The translations under genes were made by a program, and so were the position numbers. A model generated the notes under the pieces. The model searched no databases, was not told where the DNA came from, and worked only from the letters and a program-made list of their open reading frames with translations. 64,000 nucleotides of DNA from AP-15 sp963772965 (lineage in GTDB: Bacteria; Pseudomonadota; Alphaproteobacteria; ATCC43930; CGMCC-115725): assembly GCA_963772965.1 (NCBI GenBank), contig CAVYZU010000001.1, positions 563,686 through 627,685 of the forward strand, read 5' to 3'. Shown piece after piece: positions 52,839-60,762 of the stretch. Position 1 is the first letter of the stretch, and every line of letters begins with the position of its first letter.

Positions 52839-53483
52839 ATGGAGTCAGACACGCTCGGCCTTCCGCCCGGGGCCTTTGCCAAACTCGATGCCGAGGACGA
52901 CGAGTTCTTTTACGAACCGGCGCGGCTCGTCTGCCATATCGACGATGGCGCGATAGTCGGGCTGACCGAATTCTATCGCCAGAAGCTGCCGGCAGGCGGA
53001 GTCTTGCTCGATCTGATGTCGAGCTGGGTCAGCCATCTACCGCCTGAAATCGAATACGCGGAGGCGATCGGCCACGGCATGAATGCCGAGGAACTGGCGG
53101 CCAACCCGCGCCTCAACCGATGGCTTGTGCAGAACTTCAACCGCGACCCGATCCTGCCGCTGGCGGACGACAGCGTCGATGCCGCGATGATCTGCGTCTC
53201 GATCCAATATCTGCAGCGCCCCGTCGAATTGCTACGCGAGGTCGCGCGCGTCCTTCGCCCGGGCGGACCCGTCGTCATCAGCTTTTCGAACCGCTGTTTT
53301 TGGACCAAAGCGGTGGCGGTCTGGCGTGCTCTCGACGACGACGGTCACGCCCGGCTGGTCGAACAATACCTGGGCCACGCCGGCTTTACCGATATCGCAA
53401 CCCACTGTCTCGCTGAATGGGTCGAGGATGTCAGCGACCCAATGATCGCGGTGATCGGCCGCGCCTCCGCGCCCACCGCGTAG
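52839..53483 (+). CDS. SAM-dependent methyltransferase-like protein
   Basis: 214 aa. Class I methyltransferase core: GGVLLDLMSSWVSHLP at the SAM site (the GxGxG glycines are reduced), LPLADDSVDAAMICVSIQYL, and EVARVLRPGGPVVISFSNR. The altered glycine loop leaves SAM binding uncertain, but the overall strand order fits. Substrate unknown. Confidence 0.8.
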   Translation: MESDTLGLPPGAFAKLDAEDDEFFYEPARLVCHIDDGAIVGLTEFYRQKLPAGGVLLDLMSSWVSHLPPEIEYAEAIGHGMNAEELAANPRLNRWLVQNFNRDPILPLADDSVDAAMICVSIQYLQRPVELLREVARVLRPGGPVVISFSNRCFWTKAVAVWRALDDDGHARLVEQYLGHAGFTDIATHCLAEWVEDVSDPMIAVIGRASAPTA

Positions 53484-53607
53484 CTCCTCAACGGCGGCCA
53501 ACCGAGGCGACACGGGATCGCGTCCCGCGACACCTTCGCTTCGACGATATCCGCATGGCCGAGACTGGTATACCCTCGGCCCGGGCCGATAAACGGAGGC
53601 AATCAAT

Positions 53608-54498
53608 ATGGAACTCGGGACGTTGTTGCCGTGGAGCGATATAGGCGGCGAGGCGGCGGTCGTGCGCGAATACGCGCAGACGGCGGAATCGATCGGATAT
53701 CATTTTGTCGAGGCGCCCGATCATGTGCTCGGCAGCAGCGAAGAGAGCGCATCGGAGGCCGGCCGCACTGGCGGTGGGCTGTACCATGACCCGTTCGTGC
53801 TGTTTGGCTATCTCGCCGGCTGCACGACCAAGCTGGGCTTCTCAACCGGAGTCTTGATATTGCCGCAGCGCCAGACGGTGCTGGTCGCCAAGCAAGCGGC
53901 TTGCCTCGATGTGCTGTCGGCCGGCCGGTTCCGGCTCGGGATCGGGGTCGGCTGGAACGAGGTCGAATTCACCGGGCTCAACGAGAATTTTCACAATCGC
54001 GGCCGCCGCTCCGAGGAGCAGGTCGAAGTCATGCAAAAATTGTGGGCGGAGCCGCATGTCACTTTCAAAGGCCGCTGGCACACGATCGAGGATGCCGGGA
54101 TCAATCCGCTGCCGGCCTCGGGCAAGGTGCCGGTGTGGTTTGGCGGCCACCACGAGCGGACCCTGGAGCGCATCGCCAAATGGGGCGACGGCTGGATGCC
54201 GAACGCCTATCCGCCGGGGAATGAGGCAACCGAGGTGCTCGACAGGCTGCGCCGGCTGACCGCAGCCGCCGGCCGCGACCCGGCGCAGATCGGCATCGAA
54301 GCCTGGGTGTCGATGGGCACCGGCAGCGAAGCCGATTGGGCGCGGGAAGCGCGGTTTTGGAAATCGGCCGGCGCCTCGCATATTTGTCTGACGACGACCT
54401 TCAACCGCCGCCACCACAAGCGCCTCCCGGGGCACACCCTCTCCGACCACTTGGCCGCATTGCGCCGCTATCACGCCGCCGTCGCAGCGGAATTGTGA
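53608..54498 (+). CDS. LLM-class (luciferase-like) oxidoreductase, F420-type subgroup
   Basis: 296 aa TIM-barrel flavin/F420-dependent oxidoreductase. Begins MELGTLLPWSDIGGEAA; shows TKLGFSTGVLILPQRQTVLV, LSAGRFRLGIGVGWNEVEF and VPVWFGGHHERTLERIAKWG. These blocks are typical of TIGR03619-like members. Cofactor (FMN or F420) cannot be told from sequence. Confidence 0.88.
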   Translation: MELGTLLPWSDIGGEAAVVREYAQTAESIGYHFVEAPDHVLGSSEESASEAGRTGGGLYHDPFVLFGYLAGCTTKLGFSTGVLILPQRQTVLVAKQAACLDVLSAGRFRLGIGVGWNEVEFTGLNENFHNRGRRSEEQVEVMQKLWAEPHVTFKGRWHTIEDAGINPLPASGKVPVWFGGHHERTLERIAKWGDGWMPNAYPPGNEATEVLDRLRRLTAAAGRDPAQIGIEAWVSMGTGSEADWAREARFWKSAGASHICLTTTFNRRHHKRLPGHTLSDHLAALRRYHAAVAAEL

Positions 54499-54575
54499 GA
54501 CGTCGGCCACGAAGGTTTCGTACCCCCAATCCCGGCTACTCTGCGTGAACTAGGCAGAGGACACGCTGCCTTGCC

Positions 54576-54676
54576 GTCGCCCCCGCGAAAGCGGGGGTCC
54601 AGGGCAACCACGCTCCGCTTACACGCTGTTCAGGCCAACGGCAGGCTCTGGGTTCCCGCTTTCGCGGGAATGACGG
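54576..54676. repeat. Twin-hairpin REP-like element (CCCCCGC / GCGGGGG)
   Basis: CCCCCGCGAAAGCGGGGG (54580-54597) and TTCCCGCTTTCGCGGGAA (54653-54670) are two palindromes in an inverted arrangement about 70 nt apart, a typical two-hairpin interspersed repeat. It fills most of the gap between the LLM gene and the phosphoesterase gene. Confidence 0.75.
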
Positions 54677-54715
54677 TTAACTAACTACCCGGTATTATTG
54701 TCGACCGCTTAGGGC

Positions 54716-55243
54716 ATGGCGATCTTCTTTACAAGCGACACGCATTTCGGGCACGGCGGCGCGCTCGGGCTCTACCGCCGACCCTTCGCGTCGGTGCCGG
54801 CGATGAATGAGGCGCTCGTCGCACGCTGGAACGAAATTGTCGGCCCGGAGGACGAAATCTGGCATCTCGGCGATTTTGCAATCCGCCAGCGGCCGGCGGC
54901 AATCACCGAATGGCTGTCCCGGCTGCATGGCAAAAAGCATCTCGTGACCGGCAACAACGACCCGCCGGAGACCGCCGCCCACCCCGCCTGGGCGAGCGTG
55001 CAGCCCTATGTCGAAATCACGCTCGACGGCGTGTTGCTCGTGTTGTGCCATTACCCGTTCCGCAGTTGGCGGCGGATGGACAAGGGTTCGATCAATCTGC
55101 ACGGCCATTGCCACGGCCGCCTAAAGCCGCAGCCGCGGCAGGTCGATGTCGGCGTCGATGTCTGGGACTTCCGCCCGATCACCATGAGCGAAATTCTGAA
55201 TCCGGCGCTTGCTCTTGGGAATAAGGTGCAACTCAGGCGATAG
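54716..55243 (+). CDS. Metallophosphoesterase
   Basis: 175 aa calcineurin-like fold. Metal ligands in order: TSDTHFGH, WHLGDFAI, GNNDPP, CHYPF and GHCHGRL, the full five-motif set. Small size suggests a nucleotide or phosphodiester hydrolase. Stand-alone gene. Confidence 0.93.
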   Translation: MAIFFTSDTHFGHGGALGLYRRPFASVPAMNEALVARWNEIVGPEDEIWHLGDFAIRQRPAAITEWLSRLHGKKHLVTGNNDPPETAAHPAWASVQPYVEITLDGVLLVLCHYPFRSWRRMDKGSINLHGHCHGRLKPQPRQVDVGVDVWDFRPITMSEILNPALALGNKVQLRR

Positions 55244-55423
55244 TCCCGTTAACGCGAATTTGCCGCCATCATGTTGACATAGAGTCAATAGAGCGCGATT
55301 CTGACTGACGCTCGCTGTCGCAAGCGCCAGCACTTTCCCTGAGTACTCCACCCAACACTTTTCCCGAGTACGCTTCCAAGGCAAAAACACGGCGCGATAA
55401 ATTCCGCGATGGAGGGAAGGTTT

Positions 55424-56833
55424 ATGAAGATCATTCGATACCTGACAATCGGCGGGTCAATCGCAGGAGCATTGCTAGCTTTCGTGATGGCGACCGGGTT
55501 TTGGGAACCGGTCAAGGCTGGAAAGGGGTTGAGCGGCCCCAGTTTTGCCGTCGACCCGTTCTGGCCCAAGCCGCTCCCCGCACCGGTCGGCAGCGACGGC
55601 GTCGCTCACACCTGGGTGACAGGCGAGATCGCCGGCAGCTGCATGGACAAGTATGACAACGTCTACACCTTCAACCGCGGTTGGGAGGTGGGCAACTCGA
55701 ACGGCGGTCCTCTCCAGGGGAATGAGTTTGGGGCCATTGTCGGGCAGGATGCTACCGCTTCCGCGATCCCTTCGCCGCCGGTTGTCGCGTACAATAGGGA
55801 CGGCGACACCGTCGCTGGCTGGGGCAATCCGAGCCTCATTCAAACCGGGCCCGATTACGGATACGCGGCGTATATGCCGTACGGCGCGCATGGCTGCTTT
55901 GTCGATTATCAGGGCAATATCTGGCTTGGCGGCAATGGCGATGGGATCGTGCAAGAGTACAACCCGCAAGCCGCCAATACGCAGGGCGCCGCTGCCACCT
56001 ACATCCTGCAGATTGGCCAAAAGGGGGTGTGCGACGGTCCGCAAACCACGAGCAGCTCCTTCAGCTCCTGTGGTGATGCCGCCTCGTACAATACCAGCCA
56101 CACGCTATTGAACGAACCGGCTGACATCGCGGTCGACCCGAATGTGGGCCCGGTCAGCGGTACGCGTGGCGACATCTATATCGCCGATGGTTATGGCAAC
56201 CATCGCGTCGTCGTATTCAATGCCGCCGGGCAATATGTCGGCCAATGGGGCAAGGCGTGCTCGACCACCGGCGAGGGCTGCCCGCTGGGCACATTTGGAA
56301 AATCCGGGGGCGGTCACCCGCATTGCGTGGTTCTCGGCAATGATGGGCTCGTCTATGTCTGCGATCGCCCGGATGACCGCATCGAGGTATTCAAGAAAAC
56401 TTGCGCGGTTCCGTCGACGACCAGCAATCCCCAACCGGTCTGCGATCCGGTAGGAGTCATCAATATCGACCAGTTCCCCACCGCGACGGCGGCCAACCGC
56501 AATGCGATCCTGCTGGCCGGCACACGCGGCGACGACATGGACTTCTGGCCTAATATCGACTACCTGGCCAGCAAGAGTCCAACCAGCCAAAAAACCATCG
56601 TCGATGTCGATCTCGGCAACGATAATACCTGGCTGATCGACAAGGCCAGCGGGCTGGTACTTGGTGCGCTGGGCTCCTGTGGCATCGCTCCGTGTCCCGG
56701 CCATAATGCCGGTCACTTTGCCTTCGGTCATACCGTAACCGTTAACTCGAAAGGCGATATCTACGTCGCCGAAACGATCACCGGTCGGCGCATTCAAAAG
56801 TTCGTTCCGACCAACGGCCAAGAGAACTGGTAG
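55424..56833 (+). CDS. Exported NHL-repeat beta-propeller protein
   Basis: 469 aa from ATG at 55424 (GGAGGGAAGG upstream). N-terminal hydrophobic segment IAGALLAFVMATGF is a signal or anchor. Repeated blade-like units: DKYDNVYTFNRGW, YQGNIWLGGNGDGIVQEYN, GDIYIADGYGNHRVVVFN, GLVYVCDRPDDRIEVFKK and GDIYVAETITGRRIQKF. Several cysteines (about nine) suggest disulfides. Ligand unknown; NHL proteins bind proteins or carbohydrates outside the cell. Followed after 43 nt by the HupE-like gene. Confidence 0.82.
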   Translation: MKIIRYLTIGGSIAGALLAFVMATGFWEPVKAGKGLSGPSFAVDPFWPKPLPAPVGSDGVAHTWVTGEIAGSCMDKYDNVYTFNRGWEVGNSNGGPLQGNEFGAIVGQDATASAIPSPPVVAYNRDGDTVAGWGNPSLIQTGPDYGYAAYMPYGAHGCFVDYQGNIWLGGNGDGIVQEYNPQAANTQGAAATYILQIGQKGVCDGPQTTSSSFSSCGDAASYNTSHTLLNEPADIAVDPNVGPVSGTRGDIYIADGYGNHRVVVFNAAGQYVGQWGKACSTTGEGCPLGTFGKSGGGHPHCVVLGNDGLVYVCDRPDDRIEVFKKTCAVPSTTSNPQPVCDPVGVINIDQFPTATAANRNAILLAGTRGDDMDFWPNIDYLASKSPTSQKTIVDVDLGNDNTWLIDKASGLVLGALGSCGIAPCPGHNAGHFAFGHTVTVNSKGDIYVAETITGRRIQKFVPTNGQENW

Positions 56834-56876
56834 AAGTCATCGCGCTAGCGGCCGGGAAATAATCTTTCCGGCCACT

Positions 56877-58232
56877 ATGCGTTACCGGTTTGGACAATCG
56901 GCAATGTTGAGCTGGCGGATCGGGGTTGTCGCGGCGTGGCTGCTTTGGGCGGTCCTGGGTGCGGCGCCGGTGAGCGCCCATGACCTTCCGCTCGATCGGT
57001 TCATGAACGCCTTTGTCCAGATCGAGCCTCACCAAGCCAATCTCGTCATACGCGTTCCGTTGGACCTGCTGCGAGCAGTGTCTTTTCCGATCGTTGGGGG
57101 CCACTACGATCTGGCGGCCTCGCGGCCAGCAATCAAAGCAGCGGTCGACGCCCTTTCGAATGATCTGTCCTTATGGGAGGACGGCCGACGGCTGCCGCCT
57201 TCGGGTGCCACCGGGCAGCTAGCGCCGCTGGCGGATCGTTCGTTTGAAGGATACGGCCGAGCGGTTGATGCAATTGCATCCTCTCCCGCGGCGGAAACCC
57301 AGATTTCCTATGAGCTCGGCTACCTCGACGTTCATTTCACTTATCCGATCGCCTCGCCTGGTTCCGTCTTCGCGATCGAGAGCCTCGTCGGGTCCGATCT
57401 CGGCGACACGGTTAAGCTCGCAGTTCGCTTTATCCCGCTCGACGGGCCAAGCCGCGTTTTGATGATTTCGGGGGGCTCCGGGCGCGTCTCTCTCGACCCG
57501 GCTTGGTGGGAGGCGGCGCTCGGTTTTATCAGGCTTGGCATTGAGCATATCTTGACCGGCATCGATCATATGCTCTTCCTGCTGTGCCTGGTCATCCCGT
57601 TTAGGCGGATCAAGCCGCTGATCCCGGTAATAACCGCTTTCACGCTCGGCCATTCGATCACTTTGATCGGCACCGCCTACAACCTCGCCCCGATCGGCGC
57701 GTGGTTCCCACCGTTCGTCGAGGCGGCGATCGCAGCGACGATCTTTTACATGGCTATCGAGAACATCATCGGGGCGGAATTGCGACGGCGATGGATCATC
57801 GCCGCCTTGTTTGGGCTGGTTCACGGCTTTGGCTTTGCCGACATCCTCAGGGAACAATTGCAGTTTGCCGGCTCGTACCTATTGACCTCTCTGGTGTCGT
57901 TCAATGTCGGGATCGAGATCGGCCAACTCGTCGTACTCTGTGTCTTCGTTCCAGCGCTGGCCTTGCTGTTCCGCGGCAAGATGGCGGGGCGCATGGGGAT
58001 AATCGTGCTGTCGGCGATCGTCGCCAATGTGGCTTGGCAGTGGATGATGGAACGCGGTGAAGTCCTCTGGCGAATACCATGGCCGCAGCCAACTCCCGCT
58101 GGACTGATGGTGCTGGCGCGGTGGGTTCTGGCCTTGGGCGCTGCAATTGTCGCGGCCAATTTGCTATCAAGATGGCTCGACCGCCGACACCCGGAGCTGG
58201 TCGAACAGAGCGCTGCCATCGCGCAAGAGTAA
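56877..58232 (+). CDS. HupE/UreJ-2-type membrane protein
   Basis: 451 aa. N-terminal signal-like segment, a periplasmic domain of about 190 residues (HDLPLDRFMNAFVQIEPHQA), then six or so membrane helices with His motifs GIEHILTGIDHMLFLL, FTLGHSITL and LFGLVHGFGFAD. HupE/UreJ relatives move nickel or cobalt; the role of the two-part form is unproven. Next to the exported NHL protein, with which it may act. Confidence 0.85.
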   Translation: MRYRFGQSAMLSWRIGVVAAWLLWAVLGAAPVSAHDLPLDRFMNAFVQIEPHQANLVIRVPLDLLRAVSFPIVGGHYDLAASRPAIKAAVDALSNDLSLWEDGRRLPPSGATGQLAPLADRSFEGYGRAVDAIASSPAAETQISYELGYLDVHFTYPIASPGSVFAIESLVGSDLGDTVKLAVRFIPLDGPSRVLMISGGSGRVSLDPAWWEAALGFIRLGIEHILTGIDHMLFLLCLVIPFRRIKPLIPVITAFTLGHSITLIGTAYNLAPIGAWFPPFVEAAIAATIFYMAIENIIGAELRRRWIIAALFGLVHGFGFADILREQLQFAGSYLLTSLVSFNVGIEIGQLVVLCVFVPALALLFRGKMAGRMGIIVLSAIVANVAWQWMMERGEVLWRIPWPQPTPAGLMVLARWVLALGAAIVAANLLSRWLDRRHPELVEQSAAIAQE

Positions 58233-58331
58233 ACCGGATACTCCAGCGCAGTAGGGGATTTCCGCACGGCATTGAGAAATCGTCCCCGTCGTCGCAGAAT
58301 TAGGGTTCTGATTTGACGTGGGGAGAATGCC

Positions 58332-59300
58332 GTGCAGCTGAGCCGCGAGGAATTGCTTAAGGCCTATCGCGCAATGGCGACGATCCGGCGCTTTGAGGAG
58401 CGGGTGCAAGAAGAGTTTTCAAAGGGCGGCATCCCAGGCTTTGTTCATCTCTACGCCGGTGAGGAAGCCTCGGCGGTCGGCGTGTGCTCACATCTGCGCG
58501 ATGACGACTACATCGCGAGCACCCATCGCGGTCATGGCCACTCGATCGCCAAAGGCTGCGACCCTGTGCTGATGATGCAGGAGCTTTTCGCCAAACAGGG
58601 CGGCCTGTGCGGCGGCAAGGGCGGCTCGATGCATATTGCTGATCTCGATCGCGGCATGCTCGGCGCCAACGGCATTGTCGGCGGCGGCCCGCCATTGGTC
58701 GTCGGCGCCGCGCTGAGCGCCAAGACCTTGGGGCGCGACAGTGTCGCGGTATCGTTTACCGGCGATGGCGGCTCGAACCAGGGCACCACGTTCGAGGCGA
58801 TGAATTTGGCGGTGGTGCTGAAGCTGCCGGCGATTTTCGTGTTCGAAAACAATCAATACGGCGAAGGCACCGGCGTCGCCTATGCGGTCGGCAGCCACGA
58901 CATCGCCGGCCGCGCCGCCGGCTTCGGCTTGCCCGCGGTCAAGGTCAATGGCGACGATTTCTTCGCCGTCCATGAAGCGGCCGAAGAAGCGGTTTCCCGC
59001 GCCCGCTCCGGCGGTGGCCCGAGCGCCATTGAGGTCGATACCTGCCGCTTTTACGGCCATCACTCGGGCGACGCGCAGCTTTACCGCACCCGGGACGAGG
59101 TTCGCCATTTGCGCGAGGAACGCGACTGCCTAAAGCATTTCCGCCGCCGGGTCGGCGAGGCCGCGCTTCTCGACGCTTCGGCGTTAGACGCGGTCGAGGC
59201 CGAGGTCGTTGCTCTGATCGATCGCGCCGTCGAAAGCGCACACGCGGGATCGCCCCCCGACGAGGCGGCGCTGCTCGCCGACGTGTACGTTTCTTACTGA
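58332..59300 (+). CDS. TPP-dependent dehydrogenase E1 component, alpha subunit
   Basis: 322 aa from GTG at 58332. Pyruvate dehydrogenase/acetoin-dehydrogenase-type E1 alpha: GIPGFVHLYAGEEASAVGV, RGHGHSIAKG, GGKGGSMHIADL, the TPP/Mg motif SFTGDGGSNQGTTFE to FENNQYGE. The stop lies inside a 30-bp tandem repeat. E1 beta follows after a small gene; E2 and E3 are not in the window. Confidence 0.93.
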   Translation: MQLSREELLKAYRAMATIRRFEERVQEEFSKGGIPGFVHLYAGEEASAVGVCSHLRDDDYIASTHRGHGHSIAKGCDPVLMMQELFAKQGGLCGGKGGSMHIADLDRGMLGANGIVGGGPPLVVGAALSAKTLGRDSVAVSFTGDGGSNQGTTFEAMNLAVVLKLPAIFVFENNQYGEGTGVAYAVGSHDIAGRAAGFGLPAVKVNGDDFFAVHEAAEEAVSRARSGGGPSAIEVDTCRFYGHHSGDAQLYRTRDEVRHLREERDCLKHFRRRVGEAALLDASALDAVEAEVVALIDRAVESAHAGSPPDEAALLADVYVSY

Positions 59301-59351
59301 GGCAGACGGGCTGAAAGAGGCTCTTACTGAGGCAGACGGGCTGAAAGAGGC
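59292..59351. repeat. 30-bp perfect tandem duplication at the end of E1 alpha
   Basis: A 30-bp unit (TCTTACTGAGGC at its start, CTGAAAGAGGC at its end) occurs at 59292-59321 and again at 59322-59351 without a mismatch. The first copy holds the E1 alpha stop codon TGA. Length is a multiple of 3. Confidence 0.92.
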
Positions 59352-59406
59352 GGAAAGAAGTAGATCCGACACAGCGAGGCTTCGACAACCAGCTGGGAGA
59401 CATATC

Positions 59407-59691
59407 ATGATCGTCCGATGCATCTGCACCGTTATGCTGCTGTTATTGGCGGTTTACGCTTTCTGGGGAAACGCTCTCGACGTGGGACGCTTTTTCAACC
59501 CGTTTGGTATCTTATTTCTGTTCCTTGCGTACATCACTTGGTCTAAATGGCAAATAGTAGCCGGCGCTTTTGGTTCTGTGAAAAACGAGTCAAATATCCC
59601 CATACTCAGAATGGGGTACAAGATAATCCAAGGTTTTGCGCCGAAGACACCCAGGCAGCTCTCGGCCGAGCGGACATCCAGTAATAGATAA
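59407..59691 (+). CDS. Small membrane protein between E1 alpha and E1 beta
   Basis: 94 aa, not recognised. Two hydrophobic helices (TVMLLLLAVYAFWGNAL and FFNPFGILFLFLAYITW), then a polar tail from residue 45. GGGAG lies about 8 nt before the ATG. The base composition is visibly AT-richer than the flanking E1 genes. It interrupts the usual adjacency of E1 alpha and beta, so it may be an insertion or a new component. Confidence 0.65.
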   Translation: MIVRCICTVMLLLLAVYAFWGNALDVGRFFNPFGILFLFLAYITWSKWQIVAGAFGSVKNESNIPILRMGYKIIQGFAPKTPRQLSAERTSSNR

Positions 59692-59748
59692 TGCTCTATG
59701 CGGCCCAGCCGCGAGAGACAATCGAAGATCAGGGAGGAGCCGCGCCAG

Positions 59749-60762
59749 ATGCCGCAGAAATCGATCCGCCAAGCGCTGAACGAAGCCTTGGCGCAGGAAA
59801 TGCGCCGCGACCCGCGTATTATCGTGATCGGCGAGGATGTCGCCGGGGGTGCGGGCACCGAAGGCCAGCGCGACGCCTATGGCGGCGTCCTCGGCGTCAC
59901 CAAAGGGCTTTTTGCCGAATTCGGCGAGGCTCGCGTCATCGACACCCCGATTACCGAGTCGGCGATCATGGGTGCTGCCGCCGGCGCTGCGGTCACCGGC
60001 CTGCGCCCGGTCGCCGAGCTGATGTTTTCCGATTTCTTCGGCGTCTGCTTTGACCAGATCTTCAACCAGGCCGCCAAGTTTCGCTACATGTTCGGCGGCA
60101 AGGCCAAGACACCGCTCGTGATCCGCACAATGATCGGTGCCGGCCGCAGCGCCGCCGCGCAGCACTCGCAAAGCCCCTACCACATCTTTACCTCGGTGCC
60201 CGGGCTCAAATGCGTCGTGCCATCGAACGCCTATGACGCCAAGGGGCTATTGATCCAGGCGATCCGCGACGACGACCCGGTGATCTTCTGCGAACACAAG
60301 CTGATGTACGATTTGCGGGCCGAGGTGCCCGACGAACCTTATACGATCCCGTTTGGCGAGGCCAACATCGTGCGCGACGGCGATGACGTCACGGTCGTGG
60401 CATTTGCCCGCATGGTGCATTACGCGACCGAGGCGATCGAAACCCTTGCAGGCGAGGGAATTGAGTGCGAACTGATCGACCCGCGCACGACGTCACCGCT
60501 CGACGAAGACACGATCCTGGAGAGTGTGGAGCGCACCGGCCGGCTCGTCGTGGTCGACGAGGCGACCCCGCGCTGCAGCATGGCGACCGATATCGCCGCG
60601 CTCGTCGCCGACAAGGCGTTTGATGCGCTGAAGGCGCCGGTCAGGCGCATTACCGCGCCGCATACACCGGTGCCATTCGCGCCGTCGCTCGAAAAGCTTT
60701 ACATTCCGAGCCCGGAGCGCATCGCTGCCGCCATCCGCGACGTCCACAGCTACGGCCGGTGA
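59749..60762 (+). CDS. TPP-dependent dehydrogenase E1 component, beta subunit
   Basis: 337 aa from ATG at 59749, with AGGGAGGAG upstream. Transketolase-like fold: IIVIGEDVAGGAGTEGQRDA, VIDTPITESAIMGAAAGAAV, AQHSQSPYHIFTSVPGLKCV, CELIDPRTTSPLDEDTIL and the C-terminal AAAIRDVHSYG. Works with the alpha subunit to decarboxylate a 2-oxo acid or acetoin. Convergent with pheT with no gap. Confidence 0.93.
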   Translation: MPQKSIRQALNEALAQEMRRDPRIIVIGEDVAGGAGTEGQRDAYGGVLGVTKGLFAEFGEARVIDTPITESAIMGAAAGAAVTGLRPVAELMFSDFFGVCFDQIFNQAAKFRYMFGGKAKTPLVIRTMIGAGRSAAAQHSQSPYHIFTSVPGLKCVVPSNAYDAKGLLIQAIRDDDPVIFCEHKLMYDLRAEVPDEPYTIPFGEANIVRDGDDVTVVAFARMVHYATEAIETLAGEGIECELIDPRTTSPLDEDTILESVERTGRLVVVDEATPRCSMATDIAALVADKAFDALKAPVRRITAPHTPVPFAPSLEKLYIPSPERIAAAIRDVHSYGR

